From: Eucommia ulmoides
Taxonomy: Eukaryota; Streptophyta; Magnoliopsida; Garryales; Eucommiaceae
Assembly (NCBI GenBank): GCA_016647705.1
Contig: CM028326.1
Location: forward strand, 15,935,901 to 15,999,900
DNA length: 64,000 bases
Direction: 5' to 3'
A program made the position numbers and the translations under genes. Below are positions 23,204 to 34,673 of this stretch, piece after piece. The notes below the pieces were generated by a model that was given only the letters and a program-made list of their open reading frames with translations, searched no databases and had not been told where the DNA came from. The stretch's first letter is position 1, and each line of letters opens with the position of its first letter.

Positions 23204-23431
23204 TAAGCATAAGGAGGCAAAGTGTAATTAACCCTTTCTGTAATTATGGTTGGGGTGGCTTACTAAAACAAGGCATAGCTGCATGCCAGTTGTTTGTTTT
23301 GGGCACCCGGTTTTTCAAGTTTTATAGCAATGAAAAACCATTTGACGCCTATAGAGAGTGACACTGAAACTACCACTATTTAAACACTTTCCACCCAACA
23401 GGGCCTTGGAAATTGGCATGCACTTAATTCT
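23204..23431 (+). repeat. Copy of external flanking DNA inside the Copia element
   Basis: Near-identical to 16944-17175, which lies more than 700 bp outside the 5' LTR. Both borders show short identity to the neighbouring Copia sequence: cttaagcataa at the left, taattctcatg at the right. This is typical of microhomology-guided repair. Confidence 0.9.
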
Positions 23432-23572
23432 CATGAGATTATTCATGAAAAAACTGCACCGTATTCTCCTGAAATGAATGGTAAGGCTGAAAGGAAAAAT
23501 ATAACTTTTGTTGAATTTGTAGTTGCTATTTTGCTTAACTCCGGTGCTGCTTCTCACTAGTGGGGTGAAATT
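23427..23572 (+). pseudogene. Second, short integrase fragment
   Basis: Repeats 20570-20720 (integrase around the catalytic Glu: YSPEMNGKAERKN here) with about ten differences, including TGG to TAG in the SYWWG motif. It ends gaaattt and joins RNase H sequence directly. Confidence 0.85.
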
Positions 23573-24261
23573 TAGAAAGTATATCTCGACAGGGGTTGTG
23601 AGAGTGGATCATGTACAGTCTGATGATAACCTAACCAATCCTTTGACGAAAGGATTAGCTCGAGAAAAGGTTTAGAAAACCTCGAAATGAATGGGACTCA
23701 AGCCCATAGATTGACGAGTCACTAGTGAGTGAAACTCAATCTATAGATTGGAGATCCCAAGAAATAGGTTCAAAGGGTAATAACAACTCATGAAGTGATA
23801 TGTGAAGAATCATGCTATAATAATAATTTTGAGTTCTATTTCATAAATATGTTGTTTGAAGCATGATATCTTGAAGCGATAGAAGGTTGAGTTATTATTA
23901 ACTCTTAATGAGATTTATACTCTATTTGGAGTGGAGTACCTAGCTACAAGAGTACTCTTGATAGACTCACCTATGTGAATGTGGAAGTGTGACCGCTTCC
24001 TATGGAATTTTGGACAAAATTCTCTGGAGCATTCACTATATTGGGATATACGTGCATGGCTGTAAAACACGGGCTTTTGAACTACACCCTGATAGGGTTG
24101 TGTGTGTGATGTTGTTAGAGATATAGTTCAAAACTACGAGTTACTCTAGTATAATTTAAATCATCTTCACTATGTAAAAGTTCAAGTCGACAGACACCTT
24201 TGCTTATGCACAATTTTATATTGTATTATACTGCTCAATGAAAAATTATTTTTTAAAAATT
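23573..24261 (+). other. Forward RNase H end and 3' UTR of the Copia element
   Basis: Begins with the last RNase H codons (KYISTGVVRVDH ... DDNLTNPLTKGLAREK, stop at about 23672) and continues as 3' UTR to the polypurine tract. It is the partner arm of the inverted repeat at 21246-21965. The two arms differ by scattered substitutions, so they probably derive from two related copies or an old duplication. Confidence 0.85.
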
Positions 24262-24273
24262 CAAGTGGGAGAT
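24262..24273 (+). promoter_or_regulatory. Copia polypurine tract
   Basis: caagtgggagat directly before TGTTGGG of the 3' LTR, the usual plant Copia arrangement. Confidence 0.9.
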
Positions 24274-24596
24274 TGTTGGGACATATGAATTTTTTAAATT
24301 ATTTTATAAAGAAAAGTTTCAAATAGGTTTCCCTCTTATCTCTTATCCCACATTGGTTGGGAGAAGGGATGATGAGGAGTATAACATGGTACATGTGGGA
24401 TACTTGGGGTGTGCCCCAAGGGGTACCCACATTTTGTGGAGGGAAGAGGAGCTATATCCCTACTTGTTTACTACACACGTGCGCGCGCTGCTGCCGCCGT
24501 CCAGCCGTGCCGTGTCAAGTCGTGCCTGCATGTGTGTGGTGAGGTGAGATGGGGTGACACTTATTTATTTATTATTTTTTGGACAAAAATTATTTG

Positions 24597-24647
<51 letters not shown>

Positions 24648-25237
24648 TTTATAAATCAGACTTTTCAAAATAAACAGTTATGAAAGCTCAACAGTTACGG
24701 AACTATTTCAAAACGTTTGAACTTTTTATGTTTTCCAACGTTAAGAATTATTTTTAAAATGTTTCAAATTCTGCAATGAAGTTCTGAAACATTTCAAATT
24801 CTACAATGAAGTTTTGATTTGGTTTTAAACAAATTTCAAACGTTTTGATTGATTTTCAGGTTCTTTCATGCCTATAAATACAGATTTCTTCATCTGTTTT
24901 TGTACACAGAATATCAATCTGCAATTTGAAAAAAAAAAAAGAATAGCCTCTTCCATCAACCTGTTTTTTTTTTTTTTTTTTAATTCTGATTTTCGAGCAA
25001 ATTTATTTATTCTTTCGAACAGTGTATGGGTGTTTAGTATTCAGGTTTTTTGCGGTGCAAAAAAGGTCCTAGATAGAGGTGATTCTGAGTTGTTTTATCC
25101 TAGGGACGATGGGGTTGTTACACTGCTTGCACGATCTTGGGCAGAGCCGCGAAACGTCTTAAAGAGCGCGACTTAGTCCGTGACTCAACCCAAGTAAATT
25201 CGGTAAATTCGTTCTTTATTTATTTACTGCAGCAATA
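24274..25237 (+). mobile_element. 3' LTR of Copia element
   Basis: From TGTTGGGACA to GCAGCAATA, where the terminal CA of the 5' LTR reads TA. Target duplication gtttt follows at 25238-25242. A TATA box lies near 24872 and a TA microsatellite at 24600-24643. It is about 60 bp longer than the 5' LTR, partly through a small local duplication around 24775-24815. Confidence 0.9.
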
Positions 25238-25264
25238 GTTTTTAGCTTTGGGAATAAACCTGAG

Positions 25265-25400
25265 ATTGATTGGTGTATATATATTTGGGTATTCGTAGAG
25301 AGATATACAAAACCGGGGGTTGGAAACCGAAGGCGGCTGCTTTTCCCGGTGGTTTGGAGGTACAAGGCCTAGCAGCATGTTACTTTGGCTGGGTGACATG
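25265..25400 (-). promoter_or_regulatory. Detached promoter of the wound-induced pseudogene
   Basis: On the minus strand this stretch reads ccaaaccaccgggaaaagcagccgcc..., then a TATA box (aaatatatataca, about 25275-25287). The intact gene at 46153 has ccaaaccactggaaacaagccgcggcc (45944-45970) and TATA at 46018-46026. Without the Copia element (17889-25237 plus one gtttt) the TATA box would lie about 160 bp upstream of the dead gene's ATG, close to the 120-135 bp seen for the two intact genes. Confidence 0.75.
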
Positions 25401-26209
25401 ATAATTTAACCTTACTTTTGTTGATTAAAAACATGAGGCGACGTGGCTAAAGTGAGAGATTTAGATTGGGTTGTCCTGCCTAAATAGATGCATCAAAAAC
25501 TCAGGATTCAACCTAAGAGGTTAGTTGGATTGGCGAGCGGGTATTCCTTCTTCTTGTCAATTAGAATTTAATTTTCCTGGAAAATATTTCATGAATTAAA
25601 TTTTAAATTTAATCATGAATACACTAGGTCAATATGGAAGAGTACATCTTTAATGTGAGGTGATTAGTCGAGGTGCACGTAATCTGACCTGAACACACCT
25701 TAAAAATAATTAAAAAAAAAAAAAAGCGGGTTTGCGCTTCACTTAAGAGTATATATGCGCTTAAGAGGTCTACGCTCCCAATCCCAAGTTGACATGATTG
25801 CCACAAGCAACCGTGATCAGTCTTTCCCTTCATTCCGAGTCAAGGGGATTGGGAATCGAGATTTGATGGTCATTTTGTTGATGGCCCGACTATCAACATT
25901 CTCCAGATGCCATCCTTCTTTGGGGTCAAGAGAGCAAGCACAAGGTTTGGAACCCTCAAAAAAATTATTAAGAGGAATTGGGGAAAGAATTAAGAACGGA
26001 AAATTTATTATATAGTATATATAAATCATAAAATAGACCCTCAACTATCATAATAAAATTTAGATATTTTCATAAAATGGTCATTTGTTTTTTAACCATT
26101 TTTTTTTCATTATTTACGTATAATGTCATTCAGTTAAAAAATTAAGACGTGAACATTCATATTTTCATTTCGCTATGTTTAAATATTTTAATAGATTTTA
26201 ACTTTGATT
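25401..26209. other. Anonymous DNA upstream of the wound-induced pseudogene
   Basis: No gene or repeat recognised. Open stretches of 60-86 codons here overlap on both strands and show no family motif. Confidence 0.4.
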
Positions 26210-26214
26210 CTGCC

Positions 26215-27725
26215 TGTAACGACCCGATTTCCTAAGACCGACAGTAGGTTTCTCCCAAGGAGAAATAGAAGGAAAACACATATCACTCCACCACCACGCT
26301 TCCGTTATTCCATTCTAATAAATAAAATAATAATAAATGTTACTGTGACTTGCTATTACCCAACTAATAATAAATATAAACTAAATTTCAACTGACATAA
26401 ATTTTAATATTACTTAACACTATAAAAGTTTGAACACCTGATTACCAGTAACTGCCCTAACTGCCTCAAAAGTTGCACCACCCTCTGACTCTACCTATTA
26501 CCAGTAGCGGACCTCTCTCTAACTAGAGTATATGAGACCAAATATTTTATTGTTGTACTATCTTCATAATATAAAAACAATTTATGGATGAAGTACATTT
26601 ATTTGAATTTTCTTTTCAAAACAGAATTTAAAGTCATGACCGTGTAGTATCAAAATCCCATAAATATCATCATAATAAATTAACTGAATATAAATCAACC
26701 AATCAAATCGAATTTATACGATAAAATACCACAAACACATACTTCCTTACTAGTCATAGGATTGTTTCACCACATGATCGGGAGTTATAACGATATCATA
26801 ACTTGTATAATTGTGCAATCTAAGGTGCCATCAGTGTCAGAGTCATTCAATATTTCTAATGGTAGGAGCCAACACATGATATAAACCATCATATCCTAAT
26901 GATAATCATTATCGTCAACAACAACAACAACCACCTGCAACAATTGCCCTCTTGTCAGGTTACAACACAACGTCCTATAGGACATGCCCTTCTATTAGAA
27001 CCAACAATATCCCGTAGGATATGCCCTCTTGTCGGGATCATACTATAACATAATTGGATAATAATAAAAACTAGTTATCACATTTAACATTTTACTTGAT
27101 CCATCTAACGTGATAAAACAATCAATTTTAATAAATATTTTATTTTTCACAATTTAGTACAAAATTATAATTTGATAATTTACGTAAAAGACAGTACACT
27201 CACCTCGATATTCGCATTGCTATTATGCAATCGTCGTAATATTACTATAGTTGGCGCCGTCTATGAACCTAATAATGACAGGACCTAAACTAAGAATGTA
27301 ACTGAATAAATATAATGTGCAATGTGTGCCACTAAAATACAATTTTTCCTATTCCCAAATTTCTTGATTACATGAAATTTATTAAAATTAAACATTCTAT
27401 TTTCTCAACCCAATATTAATTTTACAACTAAAATATTATAATTACATTTATTAAATTTATCAATTAATAATTTAATTACTACAAAAAAATATTATCGAAC
27501 TATTAACAATATTAATGGTCGATGAAATACCAAAAATATCATTCTAATAAAATTTATAATTTCTCCTTCAAATAAAATTCTTTCACAATTTATATACACA
27601 CACACACACACACTTATATGCATTATATGTGTATATATATACATATACAATAATGGGAAAAAAAAAAAAAGTAAATAAGGAAGCTTACCTAAGAATCAGA
27701 GAGAGTGAAAGAGGGTACTACTTTT

Positions 27726-27759
<34 letters not shown>

Positions 27760-28164
27760 CCAGTATATATATAAATGTGTATATGTGTAGAGAAATGAAA
27801 GCTCTCAAATTCAATGTTTTTTTTTTTTTTTTTTGTTAATTTGACATATGGTGCCATGTGATACTCATCCATGAATCCAAAACAAATTACATATACTTCC
27901 CTATTTGAATCTTTGAAATATCGTTTAAACCCAAAAGTTTAAAAATAACATTTTAAAATAATAATTGACTCCCTAAATTTTAAAAGTCAAAATCAAATTA
28001 ATATATTAATCCCTAAAATTCTTAAAATCAAATTTGTTAATATCCTTATAACCCCTATTAATTTTTAAGGTAAAATTTAAATACCACAATAAACTCCATT
28101 ATTTTTTTTCTAAATGTTCAAAAATGGAATTGAAAATTTTGCACATGAAAGATCGAGTCTTACA
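26215..28164 (-). mobile_element. 3' LTR of an internally deleted Tekay-like Gypsy element (minus strand)
   Basis: On the minus strand the LTR runs TGTAAGACTCGATC (28164) to GGGTCGTTACA (26215), 1950 bp. The flank ctgcc (26210-26214) matches ctgct after the other LTR (40613-40617) at four of five bases. Start and end motifs, and the aatttc-ggac-aaattt sequence before the PPT, resemble the Gypsy element at 1-8684. Contains a (CA)n run (27595-27614) and a long T run (27728-27759). Confidence 0.85.
27007..27022 (-). repeat. Hairpin with UACG loop in the LTR
   Basis: Minus-strand RNA would read AUAUCC UACG GGAUAU: a perfect six-pair stem closed by C-G around a UNCG-class tetraloop. A second palindrome, GTCC TATA GGAC, lies 35 bp away at 26972-26983. 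The partner LTR has a weakened version at 29175-29190 (loop UGCG). Confidence 0.6.
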
Positions 28165-28377
28165 ATCCTTCTCCTTAAAATAAATTTTGTCCAGAAATTT
28201 AATTATCTCAAATGAATAAACGATGCATATGTACTACCTACTGATCACGAAAAATGACTCCAAACATATGTCTAAACCACACGACCTCTCAACTCAACCA
28301 CCTATCCTATGGTCTACTACTGACACAACAATAACACCGAGTTTACAGAACCTATAACTTAAGCTCTGATACCAACT
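28165..28377 (-). other. 213-bp residual interior with PPT and PBS
   Basis: On the minus strand this begins with a tRNA-iMet primer binding site (TTGGTATCAGAGCTT, 28361-28375) next to LTR 28378. It ends with aaatttattttaaggagaaggatt, the polypurine tract, next to LTR 26215-28164. No gag-pol remains between them, so almost the whole coding interior was deleted before or after insertion. Confidence 0.85.
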
Positions 28378-29604
28378 TGTGATGGCTCGATTTCTCAAGA
28401 CCGTCACTAGGTTTCTCCTAAGAAAAAATAGAAGGAAAACACATATCACTCTACCACTATGCTTCCACTGCGCTACTCTAATAAACAAAATAATAATTAA
28501 CGTTACTTCGACTTGCTATTACCCCACCAATAACAAATATAAACTAACTTTCAACTGACATAAATTTTAATATTTACTTAACATTATAAAAGTTTGAACC
28601 TCTGATTACCAGCAACTACACAGACTGTCTCAAAAGCAGTAGCACCCTCTGACTCTACCTAACACCAATAGTGGACATGTCTCTAATTGGAGTATCTGAG
28701 ACCAGATATTTTATCGATGTACTATCTTCATAATATAAAAATAATTTATGGATCACGTACATTTATCTGAATTCTCTTTTCAAAACAGAATTTAAATTCA
28801 CAACTGAGCAGTATCAAAATCTCACAAATATCATTATAATAAACCAATTGAATATAAATCTACTAATCATATCACTTTTATATAATAAAATACTACAAAC
28901 ACATACTTCCCTACCAGCCATAAAATCGTTTCACCTCACGATTGGGAGCTATAACAGTACCGTAACCTGTACAAGTGTGCAGTCTAAAGTTGCCATCAGT
29001 GGCAGGGCCATTCAATATTTTCAATGGTAAGAGCCAACATATGGTATAAACTACCATATCATGATGATAATCATCAACGTCAACAACAACAACAACCATC
29101 ACCTGCAATACTTGTCGTCCTGTTAGGTTACAACACCATGTCCTAAAGAATATGTCCTCCTGTTAGGACCAACAATATCCCGCAAGATATACCCTCTGGT
29201 CGGAATCACACTATGATATAGTTGAATAATAATAAAAATCAGTTCTCACATTCAACATTTTACTTTCCATCTAACGTGATAAAAAATCAATTTTAATAAA
29301 TATTTTATTTTTCATAATTTAGTATGAAAATATAATTTAACAATTTACGTAGAAGACAGTACATTCACCTCGATATTCGCATTGTTATTATACAATCGTC
29401 GTAATATTGCCATAGTCGGGGTCGCCTGTGAACCTAATAATGATAGAGCCTAAACTAAGAATGTAACTGAATAAATATAATATGCAATGTGTGCCAGTAA
29501 AATGTAATTTTTCCTATTCCCAAATTTCTTGATTACATGAAATTTATTAAAATTAAACATTCTATTTTCTCAACCCAATATTAATTTTACAACTAAAATA
29601 TTAT

Positions 29605-30361
29605 TGATGAGGGTATTTTTGGGCACCTCTAAGTCAGCACTTGAGACCTATCCATGTGTTTATCTTTGTAGTGACACAGACACATTCCAGAATCTATAAC
29701 GCCACGTTGGAGTATACGCCGACTACGGCTTCTCCCTGGAATCTCATTTGCACCATGGGAGGAACGAGGAACCCCACAGGGATGTGCCACTCGGAGATCT
29801 ACACCGTGTCCTAGGCGATCAATTTTAGGTACTCAGCCGTTCACCTCGATTAGCTCCCCCTTCCGGCTAGTTTCTTCTCTAGGACTCCACGGATCTCCGC
29901 TCTCCTCCACCAAATGGGCCCAAAATCTTAGGCCCAGTGATTATCTCCTAAACGCCCTGGATTATCGGCTAAATATAGGATTTCTACTAATTAACCGTGT
30001 TTAGGCTTGACTAATCATCTCCAACTCTTATATATATCGGGGGTAGTACAAGCCCAAGGTACGCTGGAATACACAGACATTACGCACGAGTTCATTTGTT
30101 TACCTACCGCATTACTGTACCTTTTCTCTCTAAGCAATGATTACTATGCCGGAGGGGCTTCACCGCTACAAATCCTGGTCTGAGCTTTCTACAGGTACAT
30201 TCCCTGGGGAGCAGGATTCTGGACATAGTAGGTCAGTCCCTCCAGGACCCAACACATCTCACCTGAAGAATTTCCAACCGACGACTCCACCTCAGTAGGA
30301 AGACCCACCCGTCATCCAACTAGACTATACTTGAGGTGTGTACGAGTTTTATGCACCAACA
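29605..30361 (+). mobile_element. Solo LTR of a Tat-type Gypsy element
   Basis: 757 bp from TGATGAGGGTATTTTTGGGC to GCACCAACA, flanked by attat (29600-29604 and 30362-30366). The uninterrupted sister LTR reads aaaatattataattac at this point, proving insertion. A TATA box (cttatatatatcg) lies at about 30026. It resembles, in opposite orientation, the LTR at 47224-48033: both have the ggtatttttgggcacc start and similar ends. Confidence 0.9.
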
Positions 30362-30597
30362 ATTATAATTACATTTATTAAATTTATCAATTAATAATTT
30401 AATTACTATAAAAATATTATCGAACTATTAACAATATTAATAGTCGATGAAATACCAAAAATAACATTGTAATAAAATTTATAATTTCTCTTTTAAATAA
30501 AATTTATATATATTTTGACATATAAATATACATGTATACATGCCTGCCCGTATAGCTAGTCTCATAAATTATATATGATAAATATTTTATTTTAGCA

Positions 30598-30600
<3 letters not shown>

Positions 30601-30625
<25 letters not shown>
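30601..30625 (+). repeat. (TA)n and nearby (GA)n microsatellites
   Basis: TA run at 30598-30625 and GA run at 30738-30765, both within the interrupted LTR; the sister LTR has shorter versions. Confidence 0.85.
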
Positions 30626-30628
<3 letters not shown>

Positions 30629-30732
30629 CGCGTACATATAAATACACACTTACATGCATTATATGTGTATATATATACATATACAATAATGAAAAAAAAA
30701 AAAAAAGTAAACAAGGAAGCTTACCTAAGAAT

Positions 30733-30767
<35 letters not shown>

Positions 30768-31104
30768 GGTAGCATTTTTGTTTTTTCAAGTATATATGTA
30801 AATGTGTAGAGAAATGAAAGCTCTCACTGCCTCCCTTCACCATTCAATGTTTGTCTTTTGTTAATTTGAAACGTGGTGCCATATGTCACTCATCCATGAA
30901 TCCAAAACAAATTACATATATTTTCTTACTTTAATCTTCAAAATATCGTTTAAACCCAAAAGTTCAAAATTAACATTTTAAAACAATAATTGACCCCTAA
31001 ATTTTAAAAGTCAAAATTAAATTAACATATTAATCCCTAAAATTCTTAAAATCAAAATTTTAAATATCCTAATAACCCCTATTAATTTTTAGGTAAAATT
31101 TAAA

Positions 31105-31215
31105 GAGTTCTTGACGAAATAAATGTTTTTAAAAAAATTAATTTCTGAAAACAGATATCTTCAAACTTATTTACCAAACCCAAATAAAATGCATTCTTAA
31201 AATGCATTTTTAAAA
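31105..31215 (+). repeat. MULE left terminal inverted repeat
   Basis: Complementary to 40410-40520 with mismatches; the aaaatgcatttttaaaaaa end is followed by internal copies of acgcaaa/ttgcgtttt words (31278-31470). Confidence 0.85.
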
Positions 31216-31865
31216 AAAATGAAAAATGCATGAATGAAAGCCGTTGCTACGGATTTTCAGATTTTTTTTTTAAAATTAAAACGCAAAAGCGTTTTGCGTT
31301 TCTTAAAAAACGCAAAACACTTTTGCGTTTTCTGATTGCCCCAAAAACGCAAATTTTATTTGCGTTTTTTTATAAAAAAAAAAAAAGAAGAAGAAGAAGG
31401 AGAATTACACCGGGAAATAAAATTAATGTAAAATGATCCCACGAAAAACGTAAATAACATTTGCGTTTTTATAAATGAAAAAAATAAAATTACACATTCA
31501 CACTAATTGGAATTAAAAAAAAAAAAAAAACTGCACTTGAATATATGATTTTGTATTGTTATTTTATAATCAAATAAAATTTTCAAATACTAATTGAAAT
31601 GGAAATTTCTCGCAGTCTACGTTAGTGAACGTTAATGACTTAGATTTCGACTCACATTTGATGACACTTTTAAACTGTCAAAAAGTGACCTAGAAATGAT
31701 GTTGGATTTGAATGGAGAAAAAAAAAAAACAAAAAAAAATAGGCTTAAAAAATTTGTTGTTCTAGTTGAGATAGATTATGTTTAAAATCAAAAGCGATAA
31801 GAAATACAAGTAGTAATTATAAAAGGACAAAAAATTAAACATTACATAAATTAAAAAATACTACC

Positions 31866-33442
31866 TGTTGGCCTAGTCAGCTATCCAAGAGGGGGTACAT
31901 TGGGTAGATAAAAATTTATTAGAGAAAATACTTTAAAAATTCAAATAATAAATTTTAATCCTAAATTAATTATTATCATTATATCACAGTGGAAATATAA
32001 AATCAACTAGGTGCACACCAAACAACAAAAATAAATAATGTAAAGATAACAGAACACTAGAAATTTATACTGGTTCACCAAGTTATTCTTGGCTAATCCA
32101 GTCCTCCGAACCCCATGGAGAGTCGCACCCACTACACTCAAGATTCTTTTAAAGATAGAAACCAAACCCTCACAAAGATTATTTTACAAGTTCAGAATCA
32201 ACCTTTACAAATTCCTTTTCAAAAATTTAGAAATAACTCTACTTTTTATAGGCTCAAGAATAATATATATTTTATTTTTTTTAAACTAAGCCTAAAGAAT
32301 TAAAATCTTATAAGCACTCCAAATATCCTTTTACCCGGTAAGGATTGAACCGTTACAAAATTGCTCACAAATCAATTCAATTCAGGAAGAATTACTACCT
32401 TAATCTCTTTATAGAAAGAAACTGAAATCAGCTACCCTTAGATTAAATACTCTCAATAGTATTCAATCCGTTACTCAACTAACCAATAACAAATTGATAA
32501 GTGATTTTTCTCACTCGGAGTTTCTACTACTATAGATAAATTAGAACTCAATTAATATCCAAAAACTAGTGATAGAAAAGTGAGATATTCAAAATCTGAT
32601 TTTAAACAAAAAAATGGGCAGCACGTAATTGAACACGTAATCAGATTTATTTAAGAAATTGTTTCAAAAAATATTTTTCAATAAAAAATCAGAAAACGGC
32701 TAGTAACGGCTACTTTTAGAATAAAATCCGGAATTCCACAAAATTCGAAAACAGTGCCATAAGTCGACTTACCAATGACCACCGGTCGACTGCTAGATTT
32801 AAGATGTAGCCAAACCAAAAATCCACAGCCCATCGGTCGACCTATCTGTCGATCTAGAGATTCAGAGAGTTATATTTTTGGTCACAGGTCGACCGCTCTG
32901 TCGATTTATCGATACAGAGAGTTCATATTTAGGACCTACTTGTTAACCGAGAGATATAGAGACTTTTCCTTCTATACTTCGGTCGACTTACCTGTCGACT
33001 TACTAATGCTGGAACACCATTTTCAATTCGTTTTTAATTCATTCTCATCAACGTTTTCGCCCCTTTAACCAATTTATTTTCTCGGTTAGCTCCACTAAAT
33101 ACTTAAGTTCAATTTTAATCAATTATTAATATTTCTTTTTCAGTTACACATAGGAGCAAATAATTTAACTAATTAGGATCCTATAAAACGCACACATATT
33201 TATGAAAATCATTTAAAAATCTTTTTTGTGTCGTGTGTGATTCTAATTAGGATATTAAAAGTTAAAATTTAACCTGAGTTGTTTTCCCTAAGTTCTTCAA
33301 ATTCTTCAACCTCTCAATCATTTATAATCTTTGTCATCATATCTTCATCATTTGGAACTAATAAACTGAAACACTTAATCAAACTGTTAGTTTTACCAAA
33401 AACATCAATCTTTAATTGTCCATCAAAATCTTAGAATCAACA
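31866..33442 (+). mobile_element. Solo LTR (1577 bp) inside the MULE
   Basis: Starts TGTTGGCCTAGTCAGC and ends TTAGAATCAACA, flanked by ctacc at 31861-31865 and 33443-33447. A block of diverged repeats around ggtcgac(c/t)...ctgtcgat...acagagagtt lies at 32760-33005. No coding capacity. Lineage not certain; TG...CA ends and 5-bp duplication establish it as an LTR. Orientation is not fixed by anything seen. Confidence 0.8.
32760..33005 (+). repeat. Diverged GTCGAC-centred repeats
   Basis: GTCGAC or GTCGAT occurs about nine times; units of about 70-80 bp share cggtcgac, tgtcga(c/t)(t/c)tac and agagagtt(c/t)atattt. Confidence 0.65.
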
Positions 33443-33628
33443 CTACCCATATTGAACTTTTGTAGTATCAATAACTACTTAGTTTTATCAAACCATTCAT
33501 AGTGAATCTCTCCGTCTTCGTAATCGGATAATTCTAGGTCATCGGTGTATTTAGGATAGGTAAAATACTTCATTGTTTGCTTATTTGCATTTGGGGCATT
33601 GCCCTTCCGAATCTGGTAAAATTTCTAT

Positions 33629-34252
33629 TTAACTTGAATTCGTTTCCATTTGTTTTATTTCTCGTTTTAATGCATGGCAAATTTTGTCGATGTTGTTCGG
33701 TTTGTTTTTCAAAATTTCGAAAGAACGTAATTTTCGAATCTTCAAGTGGTACATATGAGTCATTGCCTCATAAAGGTTCCTTTTTGCCATTAACGTTGGC
33801 CATTGTAAATTCTTTGTCTTTTCACTATCCTTGTCCCATTCGGTGTAGTTATAACTCTCATGGTAATGACGATTGACCCATCGAATAGTTTGTTTGAAAG
33901 GATTACCGTGTACTAAGAATGTTCTTTTTCTCATGATAGGATTCAGCCATGCCCCAGAGAGATCTAGCTGTTGCTGAACACCAGTGATATCCGTAATAAC
34001 ATTCCATGGACCGCACACGTCTTGTGGGTAACACAACCTCTCCCGAGCGTCATACCATAATAGTGGGTGGCATGGTTAGTCTTTGCTCCAATATGTGACC
34101 TTTGACTGACGTATCTGGATTCCATACCATGTACCTATCTCATCTTGGTACTTGGCATGGTCCCTTGTCCCTAAACCCTCACCGGTGCAATGGATCTTCA
34201 TTTTTTCTTTGCCTTTGCCCTTACCCTTATCGTTTGCTGACCCGCTTGTCAT
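33629..34252 (-). pseudogene. Second MULE gene, unknown family
   Basis: Minus-strand ATG at 34252 opens a 207-codon frame ending at TAA near 33630. Its one internal stop is TAA at 34076-34078, after the WSKD motif. The start is Gly/Lys-rich (MTSGSANDKGKGKGKEK), followed by a Trp/Tyr-rich middle (KYQDEIGTWYG, CYPQDVCGPWNVI) and a Lys-rich helical end. It is a separate frame about 420 bp downstream of the transposase gene and in the same direction. It matches no domain I know. An unusually high Trp content and an otherwise open frame argue for a real protein, not chance. Confidence 0.55.
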
Positions 34253-34673
34253 TTGAACTGATTTTATGAGTAACGGAAATGGAGAATAGGAATAAATATA
34301 TGCGAATGATAATTCTAAAAATATAGATGTATATATAGGTAATTTTTGGCACTATCCAATCAAAATAATTCCCACCAAAAGAATTTCAATTACTATCCCG
34401 CCAAAATATTTGCCACCATTTTGTTCCCCAACTTCCCGCCAATTTGTTACTAATTTTCCTCCTTAGTTTTTTCTATAAATAAGAACAAATAGTTGTGTTT
34501 GTAGAAGTATCGTTATGTTACTAATTTCCCGCCTTACGTTACGTACGGTACGTTTTGGAAAGTTCTTGGTCTAGCGTAGATCAACAACTTTCTAAAGAAC
34601 TCCATAAGTTAATACATAATGTACATGTTAAATTAGATATATTTCTACAAATTATAATAGATGTCATTGGGTT

